A DNA stretch of 64,000 nucleotides, taken from Cymbidium sinense. Its lineage: Eukaryota > Streptophyta > Magnoliopsida > Asparagales > Orchidaceae. Where the stretch lies: the NCBI GenBank assembly GCA_021442155.1, contig CM038228.1:85452114-85516113 (forward strand), read 5' to 3'. Shown here in pieces: positions 23,198 to 34,499 of this stretch; positions within the stretch are counted from its first letter, which is position 1; every line of letters begins with the position of its first letter. The notes under the pieces were generated by a model. It saw nothing but the letters and a program-made list of their open reading frames with translations. It had not been told where the DNA came from and did not search any database. A program made the position numbers and the translations under genes.

Positions 23198-23988
23198 TGA
23201 TACTGAAAATTCTACTAGTGAATCTTGATGTTAAAAGCAAACCGATCGAAGTTGGCGAAATCAAGAACTTAAAATATCATTGGAAACTTTGGGATATCAG
23301 TTAAACCCCTAAAAAGCTCTCAAACATGGAGTGTTTATAGTCAAATCAAGCGTCTCGACGAACCGGATCTAACAAGCCCAATATCTCAAAATTCTGACTT
23401 CATTTGAGCATTCAAATATTTAAAATACATCAAATGATCAAAGGGATCATTTTGAGCCGTCCGATGAAATGGAGTGGTATGGGTTTTGCATGTATTTACA
23501 GAGACATCACTCCTCCAATCTATAAATAGCCTCTCATTCCCCATGAGGGAGCCCAAGCAGAGAGAGAGAGCCCAAAGCTTGAAGATCCTCCAAGCACAAT
23601 CTGCCCTCGGCCGGTCGTCAACCCGCCGGGTTGCCATTGATCCTCGCTGGCGTCATATATCGTCGTCAATCTCGCGGTCTCCATCATGGCGACCTTCATC
23701 ATCGGTCGTTCCTCGTTGTTCACCATCATCACTATCACATTGTTACCAAGCATTACATAGTCGTTGTTCCTTTCTCTCTATACAATTATGTAATCCCGTT
23801 GCTCGGAAGATTTTGTACTCAAATAGATACATAGTGGAAGTTTTCTGGGAGGCCGTGATTTTTCCCTCTTTTGAGGTTTTCCGTGAAAATTTCTAGAGTT
23901 TTCTTGTTCACTCTTTAAATACTTGTGTGTCTTTGGATTTCACAAAAGGCGTAAACTTTTACTCTCTACCTGATTTTCTAGCATGCAG
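23198..23988 (+). repeat. 5' LTR of the Tat-type element
   Basis: Pairs with 32034-32813. It has a CTATAAATAG TATA-like motif at about 23520, and an ATGTAATCCCGTTGCTCGG segment near 23790 corresponding to TTGTAATCCCGTTATCGGG in the other copies. It is about 200 bases shorter than the LTRs at 3412 and 7061, mostly within the GC-rich tract. Confidence 0.88.
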
Positions 23989-23989
23989 G

Positions 23990-24008
23990 TTTGGTGCGTC
24001 GTGGGGAA
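23990..24008 (+). other. Candidate primer-binding site
   Basis: TTTGGTGCGTCGTGGGGAA follows the LTR end directly and resembles the TTTGGCGCCGTCTGTGGGG type seen in many plant Ty3/Gypsy elements. That type pairs with a tRNA 3' end ending in CCA. Confidence 0.65.
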
Positions 24009-24194
24009 AAGAACCCATCAATCACAATTTACGAACATCGCATGGCCAATAGGCTGTGCAATCATGGAGCCTCCGCTCAACTCGTCACTCTCAAAATCAA
24101 TCCTTGAACCAAGGACGCCAAGCTTCTGTCTCACTCCCCCTTAATAGATGTCACCCTGTCGGTGAAGGTGCGACAGGGATCTCTTTAGAATATC

Positions 24195-25400
24195 GTGTCG
24201 CCGAATGGAAGAGTCACAAATGAGATGATCCGACTTTTGAGAGGAACACAATGGCCATTACCACGGCAAACACACCTCCCCCAAGATCGATCGTTAGCGG
24301 AAGGTCAAAATGTCGATCTCCTTAACAATGAAGTTCCTCGCTTCCGATCTGATCTCCTCGCAGCTAGTTCTACTCATCCATCACGAGCAGCTCAACTGAC
24401 TACTAATTCACCAATTATTGCTGGTAGCTTGACACATTCTCATCATGTTGACCCTACTCGTCATGTTATACATGTAAAATTATGATGCTTAATGCAAGAC
24501 AAATTTCACCTTCAAGACAGAAATCATCTTCCCTCTCACCGCGGCTATGATGAATCCTCATTTAGGTATTCTTGACATCCTATTCTCTGGTTTCAAGCTT
24601 GAGCATTGATTCTATGATAGACCCATATGAACACATCGACCATTATACTATCAAGCATATCCGAGCTCTTGACACCGCTTTGTCGTATTTCCCCCTCAAG
24701 GGGCAAGCTCGATTCTACCATTCCAAGGGATCCATCCATACCTTTGTGAACTTCGCCAAGATTTTATGGAACAGTTCATTGCAAATAGGAGGATCATTAA
24801 AGATTCCTCCCATCTCTTCGGCATTCGTTAGAATGAGGGTGAATCACTTAAGAATACTTCCAGTTTCTCCTTAGAAGCCCAAATACACAGAGTAGACCAC
24901 TAAGAGGAGTTTTCTTGGAGGACTCAGTCTCTCGTCATTAATGCGAGACACGGTCTGCTCATATGCCGACTTGGTTCATCGTGTGGAAGCATAAATCTCT
25001 GCTGATGAGGATATTACTGCCCATGGCAAATAATTTGAGCAATCTACAAGAAAATGTAAAAGCAGGGAATGAAGGCCAGTCTATCAAGAAGCAACAAGGT
25101 AGTCGTGATCTCCATCATATCAGGCGTGAACTACGAAAAGGAATACACCGAACACATCTCGTGTTAACCTCTCTATTGAGATGAAGAAAATATCAAGTGG
25201 CGCATCCACCGAAACCAAATTCAAGAAATCGGGAGCAATATTGTCACTTCCATGAAGTGGACATACTCGAGGCATGCAAACAACTCAAAGAAGAAATTGA
25301 GAGGCTCATTCAGCAAGGATATCTACGTCGATTTATGAAGAATCAATCGACTCAAACAAACATACCTCCAACTGGGGGGCAACTAGGACAATCATCATAG
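24195..25400 (+). pseudogene. Tat-type gag remnant
   Basis: Pieces in shifting frames resemble plant Ty3 gag. DPYEHIDHYT (near 24630), PLKGQARFYH (near 24695) and the SIHTFVNFAK segment match the capsid part. The piece QYCHFHEVD...QLKEEIERLIQQGYLRRF (25230-25340) matches the conserved tail seen in this family, normally of the form KYCRFH...QLKEEIE. Between them the frame is broken several times. Gag would form the virus-like particle. Confidence 0.8.
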
Positions 25401-25489
25401 AAATAACAAAATAATCATCAAACAGTTGGAGAAATTGAAACAATCGTAGGATGACCAATACTATCTAATCAAGTTCTCATTACCATCTC

Positions 25490-25680
25490 TGAAGAATCGG
25501 AGTTAAAGAAGTCTCATCATTTCATCACTTTTAATGACTTCTTAGAAGTACATGTTCCTCATCAAGATCCACTTATCAGCGAGATCGGTGACCCATGCTA
25601 TAATGTTAAGAGAATTTTGATTGACAATGGGAGTTCGTTGATGTCTTATTTTACTCCACATTTCTTAACATAGGCACGGT
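25490..25680 (+). pseudogene. Aspartic protease remnant of the Tat element
   Basis: The active-site stretch reads ILIDNGSSLM near 25615-25645, equivalent to the usual ILVDGGSSAD of Ty3 proteases. Stops follow about 15 codons later. The identification rests on this motif and on its position between gag and reverse transcriptase. Confidence 0.7.
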
Positions 25681-26099
25681 TAGGGAAAAGCTCCAACCCA
25701 TTTAGGACCATTTATATAATGCCTTCGCAGTAGAGGGGACAATCACCCTTTCTTTGTCCTTGGTGAATTTCCTCGACAAGTGACTCATTTAATCCATGAT
25801 GGTCAAAATTCAGTTAACGCTATTTTTGGAAGGCCCCTCCAATTTTGGTCAGTCACTTGATTATCTCATCTTAAAATAAAATTTCCATTGAGTTGGAGTG
25901 TCAGTGAAAATCAGATAGCATAATTATATTATCTCGACAAGCTCAACCACGCACTTCTTGGCATCGAAGATTTTAATTTTGAGATGAAGAAGTATCCCGA
26001 AAGCTTGTAGAAGACTTGCTTGCATTATCGAGATGACCACTGAGCAGTAAGTGAGATCTTTGCTCTCAGACGAACAAAAAAAAATACACAGACTTATTG

Positions 26100-26880
26100 C
26101 ATAAAAATCAAGATATTTTTGTTTGGAGTCTAACAGATATGCCGGGGGTCGACCCCAATGTAATCATGCACTCCCTCAAGATTGATCCAACATTCAAACC
26201 AATCATCCAAAAGAAAGCGGAGTTTTGCACTGATCGTCTCAGCTATTGAACAAGAAGTTAACAAGCTCATAAGCGGATTCATACGAGAGGTATATTATAC
26301 ATGGCTAGCAAATGTTGTCATGGTTAAGAAAATGGAACATGGAGAATGTGTATTGATTACCGCCGCCTATGATACTTGCGAAAGATAGTTTTCCTCTTCC
26401 TCGAATTGATCAATTGGTTGATCGTCGGACATCAAATGCTCGGTTTTGGATGCTTACTGTTACAACCAAATAAAAATGACAACCGATGAAGAAGCTACGA
26501 CATTTCAAACAAATAAAGGTTTATATTGTACCAAGTTATTCCATTTGGATTAAAAAAATCTTTGGTGCTATCAACCTTATGAATAAGATTTTAAAGACCT
26601 ATTAGGCCTGATGGAGGTATATGTGGATGACATATTAGTGAAAAGCTTGGAAGAATCACATATTTCGACTTAGAAATATGCTTTAATCTTCTTCGATGTT
26701 ACAACATGCGACTTAACCAACCAAGTGTGCTTTTGGGTTACGTCAGAAATTTTCTTGGATTCATGATAACCCAGGTGGGATAGAGGCCAACCAGAAAAAT
26801 CAAAGCTCTCAAAGATATGACTCCTCAGAAGAATATCAAAGAAGTTCAACATTTGAATGGGACAATTCTTTGCGTTATCT
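26100..26880 (+). pseudogene. Reverse transcriptase remnant of the Tat element
   Basis: Recognisable pieces in three frames: DMPGVDPNVIMHSLKIDP (near 26140) leads in, then PLPRIDQLVD-like sequence (26398), and the catalytic YVDD motif at 26620-26631 within EVYVDDILVK. Stops and frameshifts occur every 30-60 codons. Confidence 0.85.
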
Positions 26881-26939
26881 AGCTTCTTTGGGGATAAATA
26901 CCTGTCATTCTTTAAAATATTAAAGGGAGCTAAAAATAA

Positions 26940-27600
26940 TAATTTATAATGGACTGATGAATGTCAGTATGCTTTTGAGCAGCTAAGAGAATATTTAACA
27001 TCTCCACCCCTACTATCCAAGCCTATTAAAGAAGAGATGTTATACTTATATCTCACAGTCTCTTCCCACGCGATAAGCTTAGTTTTAGTGAGAAGAAAGT
27101 GGGATACAACGACAATTTATTATGTGACATTCTCTGTGATATAGAAAGTCATTATCCACTTAGATAAGGTGGCTCCGGCTTTAGTAAATTCATGCTCATT
27201 ATCGATGTTTACACTCATTTACCATTAAAATAAACCGAGCATCGAGGTTAATCAGTGGTTTGTAGAATTGAGAGTTTGATATAAATTTTCTACCGCCTAC
27301 TATAAAGTCTTAAGTACTCTTGACTTTATAGTGGAATCAACTCGGAGGAGCTATCTTACATGCCTTTCGTCTCAATGGACCCTCATGTTGATGGAGAGGG
27401 AAATCTTGGTGAGAATCTTATTTCCACCAGGAAATACCTAGAGTATGGACTTCACATAAAATTTTACTGGCCCGATAATATGGCTAAATATGAGGCTCTC
27501 ATAGCGGGGTTGAGACTTGTCATTAGCTCAAGACTTAGTGATCCACTCGACTCTCAACTTATGCCTAAGTTGAGGGAAACTTAATACTCATAATCCTCAG
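26940..27600 (+). pseudogene. RNase H remnant of the Tat element
   Basis: Downstream of the polymerase part, the piece MAKYEALIAGLRL at about 27480-27520 is the typical NEAEYEALIAGL segment of plant Ty3 RNase H. The preceding 26950-27250 part reads as a broken connection domain. Confidence 0.75.
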
Positions 27601-27899
27601 GCACAATACCTCCACTTGGTGAAGTCTTTTCTTGCCCATTTCAAGACACATCAAATCATTCACATACTGTGAGAAAAGAATACTTGAGTTGACGCTCTCG
27701 CCAAGCTTGCCACATCTGCTAATAGGGATCTATTTAAGAGAAGGTATGTTGAAGAAATACATTTTTCTAGTATCTAAAGGTTATAAGTAATTCAAGCAAT
27801 TAATGAGATAAATGAACATTCGTGGATAGACCCCATCCTATCTTTTCTACAAGAAGGAACCCTTCCTGAAGACCCAACTCAACTGTCAAGATAACCTTC

Positions 27900-28975
27900 A
27901 AACTTTACTATTATCAGTGAACTATACAAATGAGCTTTTCACGGGCCTCTCACCTTCGGAGGCGATTATTAAGAGAGGTTCACTGGGGATATGTGGAGAA
28001 CACAGGAGGAAGGGCACTAGCCCTTAAAATTATAAGGCAAGGGTTCTATTGGCCTACGATGAAACAAGGCGTCTTGGAGTTCACAAAAAAATGTGCAAGT
28101 TGTCAGTTGCACTCTAAATTCTCTCACATGTGCATTCAGAGCTCTCATCCCTTCAAAGCCAGTGGCATTTTGCTTAGTGGGAGATTGATATCATGGGACC
28201 TTTTAGGTCAGATAAAAGTTTATCATTTTAGCCGTCGACTACTTCACTAAATGGGTGAAAGCAGAACCACTCGCTAAAATTACGGAGGCAAATGCTAAAC
28301 AATTTGTTTGGAAAAATATAATATGTCGATTCGGTCTTCTGCAAAGATCATCACGACAACGGAACTCAATTCTTGGAAAATTCTTTATGTCCTTTTGCCA
28401 AGATCTTCACATTCAGTTCTGCATCATACACATCCTCAAACTAACGGTAAACCTGCGGACTATACTCAAAGGACTAAAAACACGTCTTGAGAAGGCGGGG
28501 CAATGGGTTGATGAGCTTTCTAATGTTCTTTGGCTTACGCACTACATACCACACCCAGTGAGACACCATATAACTTGTGTTTCAGCACAGAAGCTATTAT
28601 ACCAGTAGATATCGGGGTTCCAAGTTTAAGAGTTCAATTATTCAATCATGATGGTAATGAAGAAAAACTCCGACACCACTTGGACCTACTCCCCAAAACT
28701 CATGACATGGGCCTACTTCGGACTGCTTCCTATCACCAAAGGGTAGCTCGTCACTTCAACAGAAGAGTAAAACCTCATCCCATATCTATCGACGACTTGG
28801 TCCTACGAAGTCTCGAAGATGTGCAAAGGCCCTCAACGCAATAAACTTTCACCTCTTTGGGATGACCCATATGTGGTTATAGTTGTGGTAAAGCCAGGAA
28901 CATTCAAGCTCAAGGATCTAGAGGGAAAAATTTTACCTCGAACTTGGAACACTGAGAATCTCTGAAAATATTATC
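27900..28975 (+). pseudogene. Integrase remnant of the Tat element
   Basis: The zinc-binding head at 27960-28110 shows the first His (VHWG) and the CASC pair, but the second His is gone (ENTGG where NHSGG is usual). The core starts VDYFTKWVKAEPL (about 28233), then FVWKNIICRFG, HPQTNGK, and EAIIPVDIGVPSLRVQ (28590). The tail DDPYVVIVVVKPGTFKL (about 28861) and LPRTWNTENL (28935) end the polyprotein. No chromodomain follows. Confidence 0.88.
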
Positions 28976-29035
28976 AGTAATTTATACTGCATAACTATTG
29001 GAACTTTTATTTTATCTCGTTTGTCATTTCATCTT

Positions 29036-29082
29036 CATGTAGCCGACCCACTTAGTGGGATAAAGACTTGTTGTTGTTGTCA
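29036..29082 (+). mobile_element. 47-base insertion of the RTE LINE 3' end
   Basis: CATGTAGCCGACCC followed by the end of the RTE 3' region and (TTG)n. It is flanked by TCATTTCATCTT (29024-29035) and TCATTTCCTCTT (29083-29094), a 12-base target duplication with one mismatch. It sits inside the Tat element, so it inserted after that element. Confidence 0.88.
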
Positions 29083-29274
29083 TCATTTCCTCTTGAAACT
29101 CATATCCATGTTAAAATCGTCTTATGATTGTATCATCGAACTTATCAGAGTAATGAATTTATAGCTTTTTTCTTACAAGCTTGTTTCTTCTTTATTTAAT
29201 CCTCCCACTTGAGAAATATGCAACTCACGTTGTATCTCAATCGGGGCATAATCAATCCCAAGGGGACTTGATCG

Positions 29275-29575
29275 GACCTCTTCCATACAGGTAAGAAGTC
29301 AAGTAATACTTTGGCTAATATCTAGGATAGGTCAAAAGATCCTTGGTGGACATTTTGCGACCTCTTCCATACAGGTTAACGTCATCTAACACTTTGGCTG
29401 ATACCTAGGATAGGTCAAAAGGTCCTTGGTGGACATCCCACGACCTCTTCCATACAAGTTAACGTCATCAATTAATGCTTTGACAAACAACCTCGGATAG
29501 GTCAATAATCCTCTGGATTCAATTCAACCTCATCATAGGTTAGCGTGTCATATTCACCAATTACCTCGGATAGGT
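29275..29575 (+). repeat. Tandem array shared with 4786-5580
   Basis: About four units of GACCTCTTCCATACAGGTTA with CTAGGATAGGTCAAAAG and CAACCTCGGATAGGTCAA. There are fewer units here than in the internally deleted element. Confidence 0.85.
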
Positions 29576-29720
29576 AAATATAAAATAAGAGTATATCATC
29601 TAAAAAAGAATTTCATTGACAAAATTAACATGATGATATAAGAAAGAATCAAGATTCTGATACACACTAATAACAATACATAGAAAAAAATGCATCCTCA
29701 AGTGATGCTACATCATATCA

Positions 29721-31150
29721 GTTGGTGATATCAACGTCCTCCTCACCACTATGAGATGCTCCCTTGGACTCACCCTCAACTCCTTCATCTCCTGAATTTG
29801 ACGAAGAGTCTTCAGATACTTGGCTGGGAGATAGATCCTCAATACTAGCTCCGGTCTTACGGTGCACTAAGCGGATTCCTTTTAGGAACCCTCGGATGAA
29901 GCCCTCCTCTAAACATTGGTGCTCCAAATCCTTTCACTTCAACATCAAGAATATGATTACGAGCTTCCTGGACATGGTCTTCGATTATACTGCGATAAGC
30001 CAAGGAGTTCTTAAAATCTTCCACTACCTTCAAGGAGATTTCATTTGCTTTACATTATATGCTCCTTCTCGAGAAAGATGATATAATGCTTTCTTCTCCA
30101 GTTAGAGCTCTCTTCTCGCAAGTGCCTTGAGTCTTTTCTCTTTCTAGCGAGTCTGTCCTCACCTCAATCAGTCATCACGGCTCCACTCGACACGAGAAAG
30201 AGAAGTCAACATGTTCAGCTTCGATTCACCGGTTAGCTAATCTTCAAAGTCGCCACTTCTTTGGCCTTAACACTCATCTTTCTCTCATACTCGCCTTGCA
30301 GATATTTTACCATCACAAATTCAGTATTCCACTCGTCTAAAGAGACACCCAAATGAGCCATTAGCTCTAATGTTTGAGTTACCTATAAAGAAAAAAAACT
30401 ATCACAAATATTACATAAAAGAAAAGAAGGAGGAAAAGAAGAAAAGAAGGGGAGAAGAGCGTCAATTCATTTGCTCGACGCCGGTGCATATGTGATTTAA
30501 AACCTCTTCAGAATGTGCGCTTTGAGAAAGCGAACTCCCCATCATGAGTTGAAATAACTAAACTCTCGGATGCCAACTAGAGCAAACATCTTCTTCATGG
30601 ATCTAACGTAGTCACTTGACATGTCTTCTTTTTCTTTAGGGAAAATATTGCCACCACCGATTTCATGGGCTTCTTGAAAGAACCCTATAAATATGAGGAG
30701 ACCTTTCATCACCTTTACTTGACCTCTTTAGTGGAAAAGAATGAGATCTCCCTGCCTGGATGGAAAGGCCAACCTTGAACATTTTATCTTCGACTATATA
30801 TTTACTAATATGATGCAACTCATGTTGTAAGCTTTCTACATCAGGAACATTAAGAGTTGCCAAGATCTCATTCTCTTCAATCAGTAATGGATCTGGAAGG
30901 TCATTCAATCTTCACCATCTCTTAGGAAGGCCCCACTCATTTTTCACAAAGAAGAATCCAGTAGAATAATTTTTAGAGGGATCCCGTCCTGAAAATTCTA
31001 TCCAATTTTTTATAGTCCGATAAGAAACACGTCCCTGAGTATCACATGTAAATCTACACATTTGGCACAAGTATTTGATGTTCAAAGTAACACCACGCTC
31101 TCTAAAGAAGATAGTCAAACCAACGATGACCATTAAAGCTCAAAATAAAA
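29721..31150 (-). pseudogene. Antisense extra reading frame of the Tat element
   Basis: The minus strand between integrase and the 3' LTR has long open pieces: 31133-30912 (73 codons), 30908-30663 (81 codons) and 29927-29718 (69 codons, acidic Ser/Glu/Asp-rich C-terminus). The first piece contains KNWIEFSGRDPSKNY and GFFFVKNEWGLPKRW. This resembles the W-x-x-R/T-F-F-F-V core of the 'putative gypsy type transposon' family (Pfam Transposase_28) found antisense in Grande- and Retand-like elements. Its role is unknown even in intact elements. Direct family assignment is from memory and needs a profile search. Confidence 0.65.
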
Positions 31151-31184
31151 ATTGTGACAAAGCTACACCACATATTTTGAAGAT

Positions 31185-31505
31185 CTCAAAACTCGGTCGG
31201 TCCAACAAGGTAACGCCTCTTTCGAGGAAAACTAGAGCTTTGCCGTATGAACTATGGGTCTTGATCGCCTCCAAACCCGGCCAACCGGTCGGCGGCCAAC
31301 GCCTCTTCGAGGGAAAACCGGAGCCTCGTATGAACTACTGCCTTGATCGCCTCCGCACCAGTTGGTCCAATGGCGGCCAACCTCTTTTGAGGGAAAACCG
31401 AGCCTCATGAACTACGGGTCTGATTGCTTCCAAACTCGGTCGGTCACAAGGCGTTAACGCCGAGGGAAATCACCTCGTATGAACTACGCCTGATCGCCTC
31501 CAAAT
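31185..31505 (+). repeat. Tandem array shared with 5955-6440
   Basis: About four units of CTTGATCGCCTCCAAACCCG, AACGCCTCTTCGAGGG and GTATGAACTACGG, followed by the same TTTATAGACCCTTATAG and GC-rich block as in the first element. Confidence 0.82.
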
Positions 31506-32015
31506 GACCCTCACTCAAGAAGAAAGACATATCAAGAAGTGTGCTTTCTCCTCGCTCTAGGGGTTTATAGACCCTTATAGCAAAAGGGTAAAATCATCAA
31601 AATCGCCTAAACCGCCAAAAGCCGTCCAACCGCTGTACGCCATGCCATGTAAGGCGTGGCCCTTCGCCAGACACGCCAACCGCTGACTCATGGCCGCTGT
31701 CTGCTCGCTCACCAGCCGACCAACCGCTGCCCACACAGTGGCGCTGCGGCGCTCAAGCGGGCCGCACATTGTGCCACTGGCTTCTGTTCATGCGCCACGC
31801 AGCCTGTAGTGGTCTGGATGACTCAGAACCTCAAATCTCGTCATGCATACCTACACACATTCGAACCCTTACATCTGCTTATAGTCATAATTTTGCTGAA
31901 GATCTGTTCTCTCAAATTATATGGTTAAAAGACTCTCAAATTTCATTAAAGAATTTGTTATTTTCAAGTATATGACGTATATATTTTTGGATGATTGAGA
32001 TAATGTCATCCAAAA

Positions 32016-32029
32016 ATAGGAGGGAAACT
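32016..32029 (+). other. Polypurine tract of the Tat element
   Basis: AAAAATAGGAGGGAAA lies immediately 5' of the 3' LTR, where second-strand priming takes place in LTR elements. The equivalent place in the internally deleted element (7040-7060) has lost the G-run. Confidence 0.7.
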
Positions 32030-32033
32030 AATA

Positions 32034-32813
32034 TGACACTAAAAATTCTACTAGTCGAAGCATGAATCTTGACGTTAAAAGCAAACTGATCCGAAGTTGA
32101 AACTGGTCGAAATCATGAACTTAAAATATCATTGGAAACTTTGGGATATCAGTTAAACCCCTAAAAAGCTCTCAAATATGGAGTGTTTATAGTTAAATCA
32201 AACGTCTTGACGAGCCGGATCTAACAAGCCCAAGATCTCAAAATTCTGACTTCATTTGAGCATTCAAATATTTAAAATACATCAAATGATCAAAGAGATC
32301 ATTTTGAGCCGTTCAATGAAGTGGGGTGGTATAGGTTTTGCATGTATTTACAGAGACGCCACTCCTCCAATCTATAAATAGTCCCTCATTCCTCATATGA
32401 GGAAAGCCCAAGAAAGAGAGAGGAGAGAGCCCTAAAGCTTGAAGATCCTCCAAGCACAACGTGCCACACCGACGGCCGTCAACTACCACGCCGGTCATGC
32501 CGCCGCCGCCGATCCTCCGTCCAACCTCTCGCCAGCCTCCATCACGACTACCTTCATCGCCGTTGCTGCCATCATACGCTATCACTAATTATTACCATGT
32601 AAACGACTACATAGTCGTTGTCTTTCATATACAATTGTAATCCCGTTATCGGAAAATTTTGTACTCAAACGTACATAAAAGTTTTTTGGCCCCATGATTT
32701 TTTCCCTCTTTCGAGGTTTTCACGTAAAATTTCTGAGTTGTTTCACTTTTAAATATACAGATGAATTTCACAATATTTGTAACTTTACTCTACGCTGATT
32801 TTAAGACACAACA
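32034..32813 (+). repeat. 3' LTR of the Tat-type element
   Basis: Starts TGACACTAAAAATTCTACTA and pairs with 23198-23988. The CTATAAATAG motif is at about 32380 and TGTAATCCCGTTATCGG at about 32636. Short losses relative to the other copies are frequent after 32600. Confidence 0.88.
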
Positions 32814-32905
32814 ATAATATTATTTTTAATTTGATATTAAAAATTTATATATCATTTAAATAAATATAAAAATATTAAAATTAAATATCTAAATTATACC
32901 TATAC
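32814..32905. mobile_element. Candidate right half of the split MITE
   Basis: TAATATTATTTTTAATTTGA and the AAATATCTAAATTATACC segment resemble the right half of the MITE at 9021-9255. It directly abuts the 3' LTR. The match is weaker than for the left half. Confidence 0.45.
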
Positions 32906-33063
32906 GATTACTTTTAAGCCCATTTTGTACGGACTGGCCGCGTTAGTACATAATTACCAGCGCTACCCCAGCAGCACCGAACCAAGCCTTATCCTTTTAG
33001 GGGTAAATTAGGAAATCAAACTGACACTACTTCCACTCCAAACACGAAATTGCTGGGCTCTCA

Positions 33064-34098
33064 ATGCTACCCGTCTTTCGAGCTCTCCGCCGCCGGCCGG
33101 ACGCGCTTCTATTCGATCGCATCCGCCTTCATCACCTCTTGCTCTCCTCTCCAGCCTCCATGTCATCGATCACCTCATCAAATGAGGCGATCTCCCCCTC
33201 CACCACTCGGATCGGGTGGATCGGCACCGGTGTCATGGGACGCTCTATGGCCTCCCACCTTCTCGCCACCGGTTATTCCTTAACTGTCTTCAACCGAACC
33301 CCAGCCAAGGCCCAACCCCTCGTTGATCAAGGTGCCCGCCTCGTCGATTCACCTCTCGCCATCGCCCGATCCTCGAACGTCGTCTTCCTGATCATCAGCG
33401 ATCCCTCCGATGTCCGCCGCGCCGCCCTCGATCTCGAATCTGGCGTGCTTCCCGGCTTGTCCTCTGGCTCATTTCTCATAGACATGACCACCTCTGATCC
33501 AACCCTTACCGCTGAAATCTACGAAGCTGCCCATGCTGCCTCCTGCTTTTCTGTTGATGCTCCTGTTTCCGGCGCCGATAGAGGTGCTCGTAGTTGCACT
33601 CTTTCCATTTTTGCCGGAGGTGAGGAGGCCGTCGTTCGCCGGTTAACCCCTCTCTTCTAGTGTATGGGGTCTGTGAGATACATGTGAGGGCCTGGGGCAG
33701 AGGGCGAAACTCTGGAATCAGATTGCTATCGCGTCGACGATGGTGGGGCTCGTGGAGGAGATGGTGTACGCTCACAAGCTGGACTTGACGTCAGGATATG
33801 GATGGAGGCTATCTCGACAGGGGCGGCGGGATCGAAATCATTGGAATTGTACGGAAAGAGGATCCTTGAGAGGGATATGGAGGCGGGGTTCTATGTTCAT
33901 CACTTCGTGAAGGACCTTGGAATCTGTTTGAAGGAATGCCAACGCATAGGGCTAGCGCTGTCGGGCCTTCCGATGGCGCAACAGCTATATGTCTCGTTGA
34001 TGGCACATGGAGAGGGCAGTTTAGGGACGCAGGCATTGATTTTGGCTATTGAGAGACTGAACAATACTTGTTTGAAGAAGAGTTCTGAGTCCAAGTGA
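33064..34098 (+). pseudogene. 3-hydroxyisobutyrate dehydrogenase-like protein, intronless, with stops and deletions
   Basis: Member of the beta-hydroxyacid dehydrogenase family (NAD(P)-dependent), close to the Arabidopsis mitochondrial HIBADH-like group. The substrate of that group is not settled. The N-terminus (1-35) is Arg/Leu-rich as in a mitochondrial presequence. The Rossmann motif GWIGTGVMG is at residues 51-59, MTTS at 141-144 and DAPVSGADRGA at 165-175. The 3' part, in the same frame from 33781, has ISTGAAGSKS, HHFVKDLGICLKEC and GTQALILAIERLNN and ends at the normal place. Between 33655 and 33781 there are two in-frame stops (TAG 33658-33660, TGA 33685-33687) and two losses (about 5 bases near 33697, 1 base near 33778) that together restore frame. 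The catalytic-lysine helix (codons for QRAKLWNQ, 33698-33721) lies in the shifted part. Confidence 0.93.
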
Positions 34099-34293
34099 TC
34101 GATTTCAGCGGTAAATTTTATTTTGCATGGCGTATTATTGCTCGTATTTATGATTGCTCTGTTGCTTAAAGATGTATCTTCGGATGGTATGATATGCATG
34201 TTTTTGTTCCTTGGATATGTAGCATTGGGTACTTTTAATTGGAATTCAAACTTTCTATGATCTTTACAGAATAAATCCTCCTGTTTGGCCTCT
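34099..34293 (+). other. 3' untranslated region and flank of the dehydrogenase-like gene
   Basis: A short AT-rich stretch with AATAAA-like signal AGAATAAATCC near 34270. No further coding is seen. Confidence 0.4.
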
Positions 34294-34400
34294 TTAGGGG
34301 ATGTTTGGTTGCAAGATTAAATATATCTGATTATGGGATATATAAGATTTGGTGTGAGATTATTAATGGCCAAATCTTATAATCAAACCCAAACCTCTAT
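34294..34400. mobile_element. Small MITE 3' of the dehydrogenase-like gene
   Basis: The left end TAGGGGATGTTTGGTTGCAA and the right end TTATAATCAAACCCAAACCT are roughly inverted over about 107 bases. This is a GGGGNTGTTTGG-type end, as in 14521-14776 and 34500-35886. Confidence 0.5.
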
Positions 34401-34499
34401 AAATATCCTATTAAATTTCTTTGTTAAATCTTACCTTTATTTAAATATCAAATCCTGAAAATATTTGCCAAATAACTGGCCACAATTTAGCCGGATTTA

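Larger units (their letters stand above)
23198..32813 (+). mobile_element. Ty3/Gypsy LTR retrotransposon, Tat-type, decayed
   Basis: A 9.6 kb element in this order: 5' LTR (23198-23988), primer-binding site, gag, protease, reverse transcriptase, RNase H, integrase, tandem repeats, antisense extra frame, tandem repeats, polypurine tract, 3' LTR (32034-32813). It is flanked by TGATA (23193-23197) and TAATA (32814-32818 region), an imperfect 5-base target duplication. There is no chromodomain after integrase, and an extra antisense frame plus tandem repeats lie before the 3' LTR; both are known traits of the plant Tat lineage. Many stops and frameshifts rule out activity. Confidence 0.9.
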
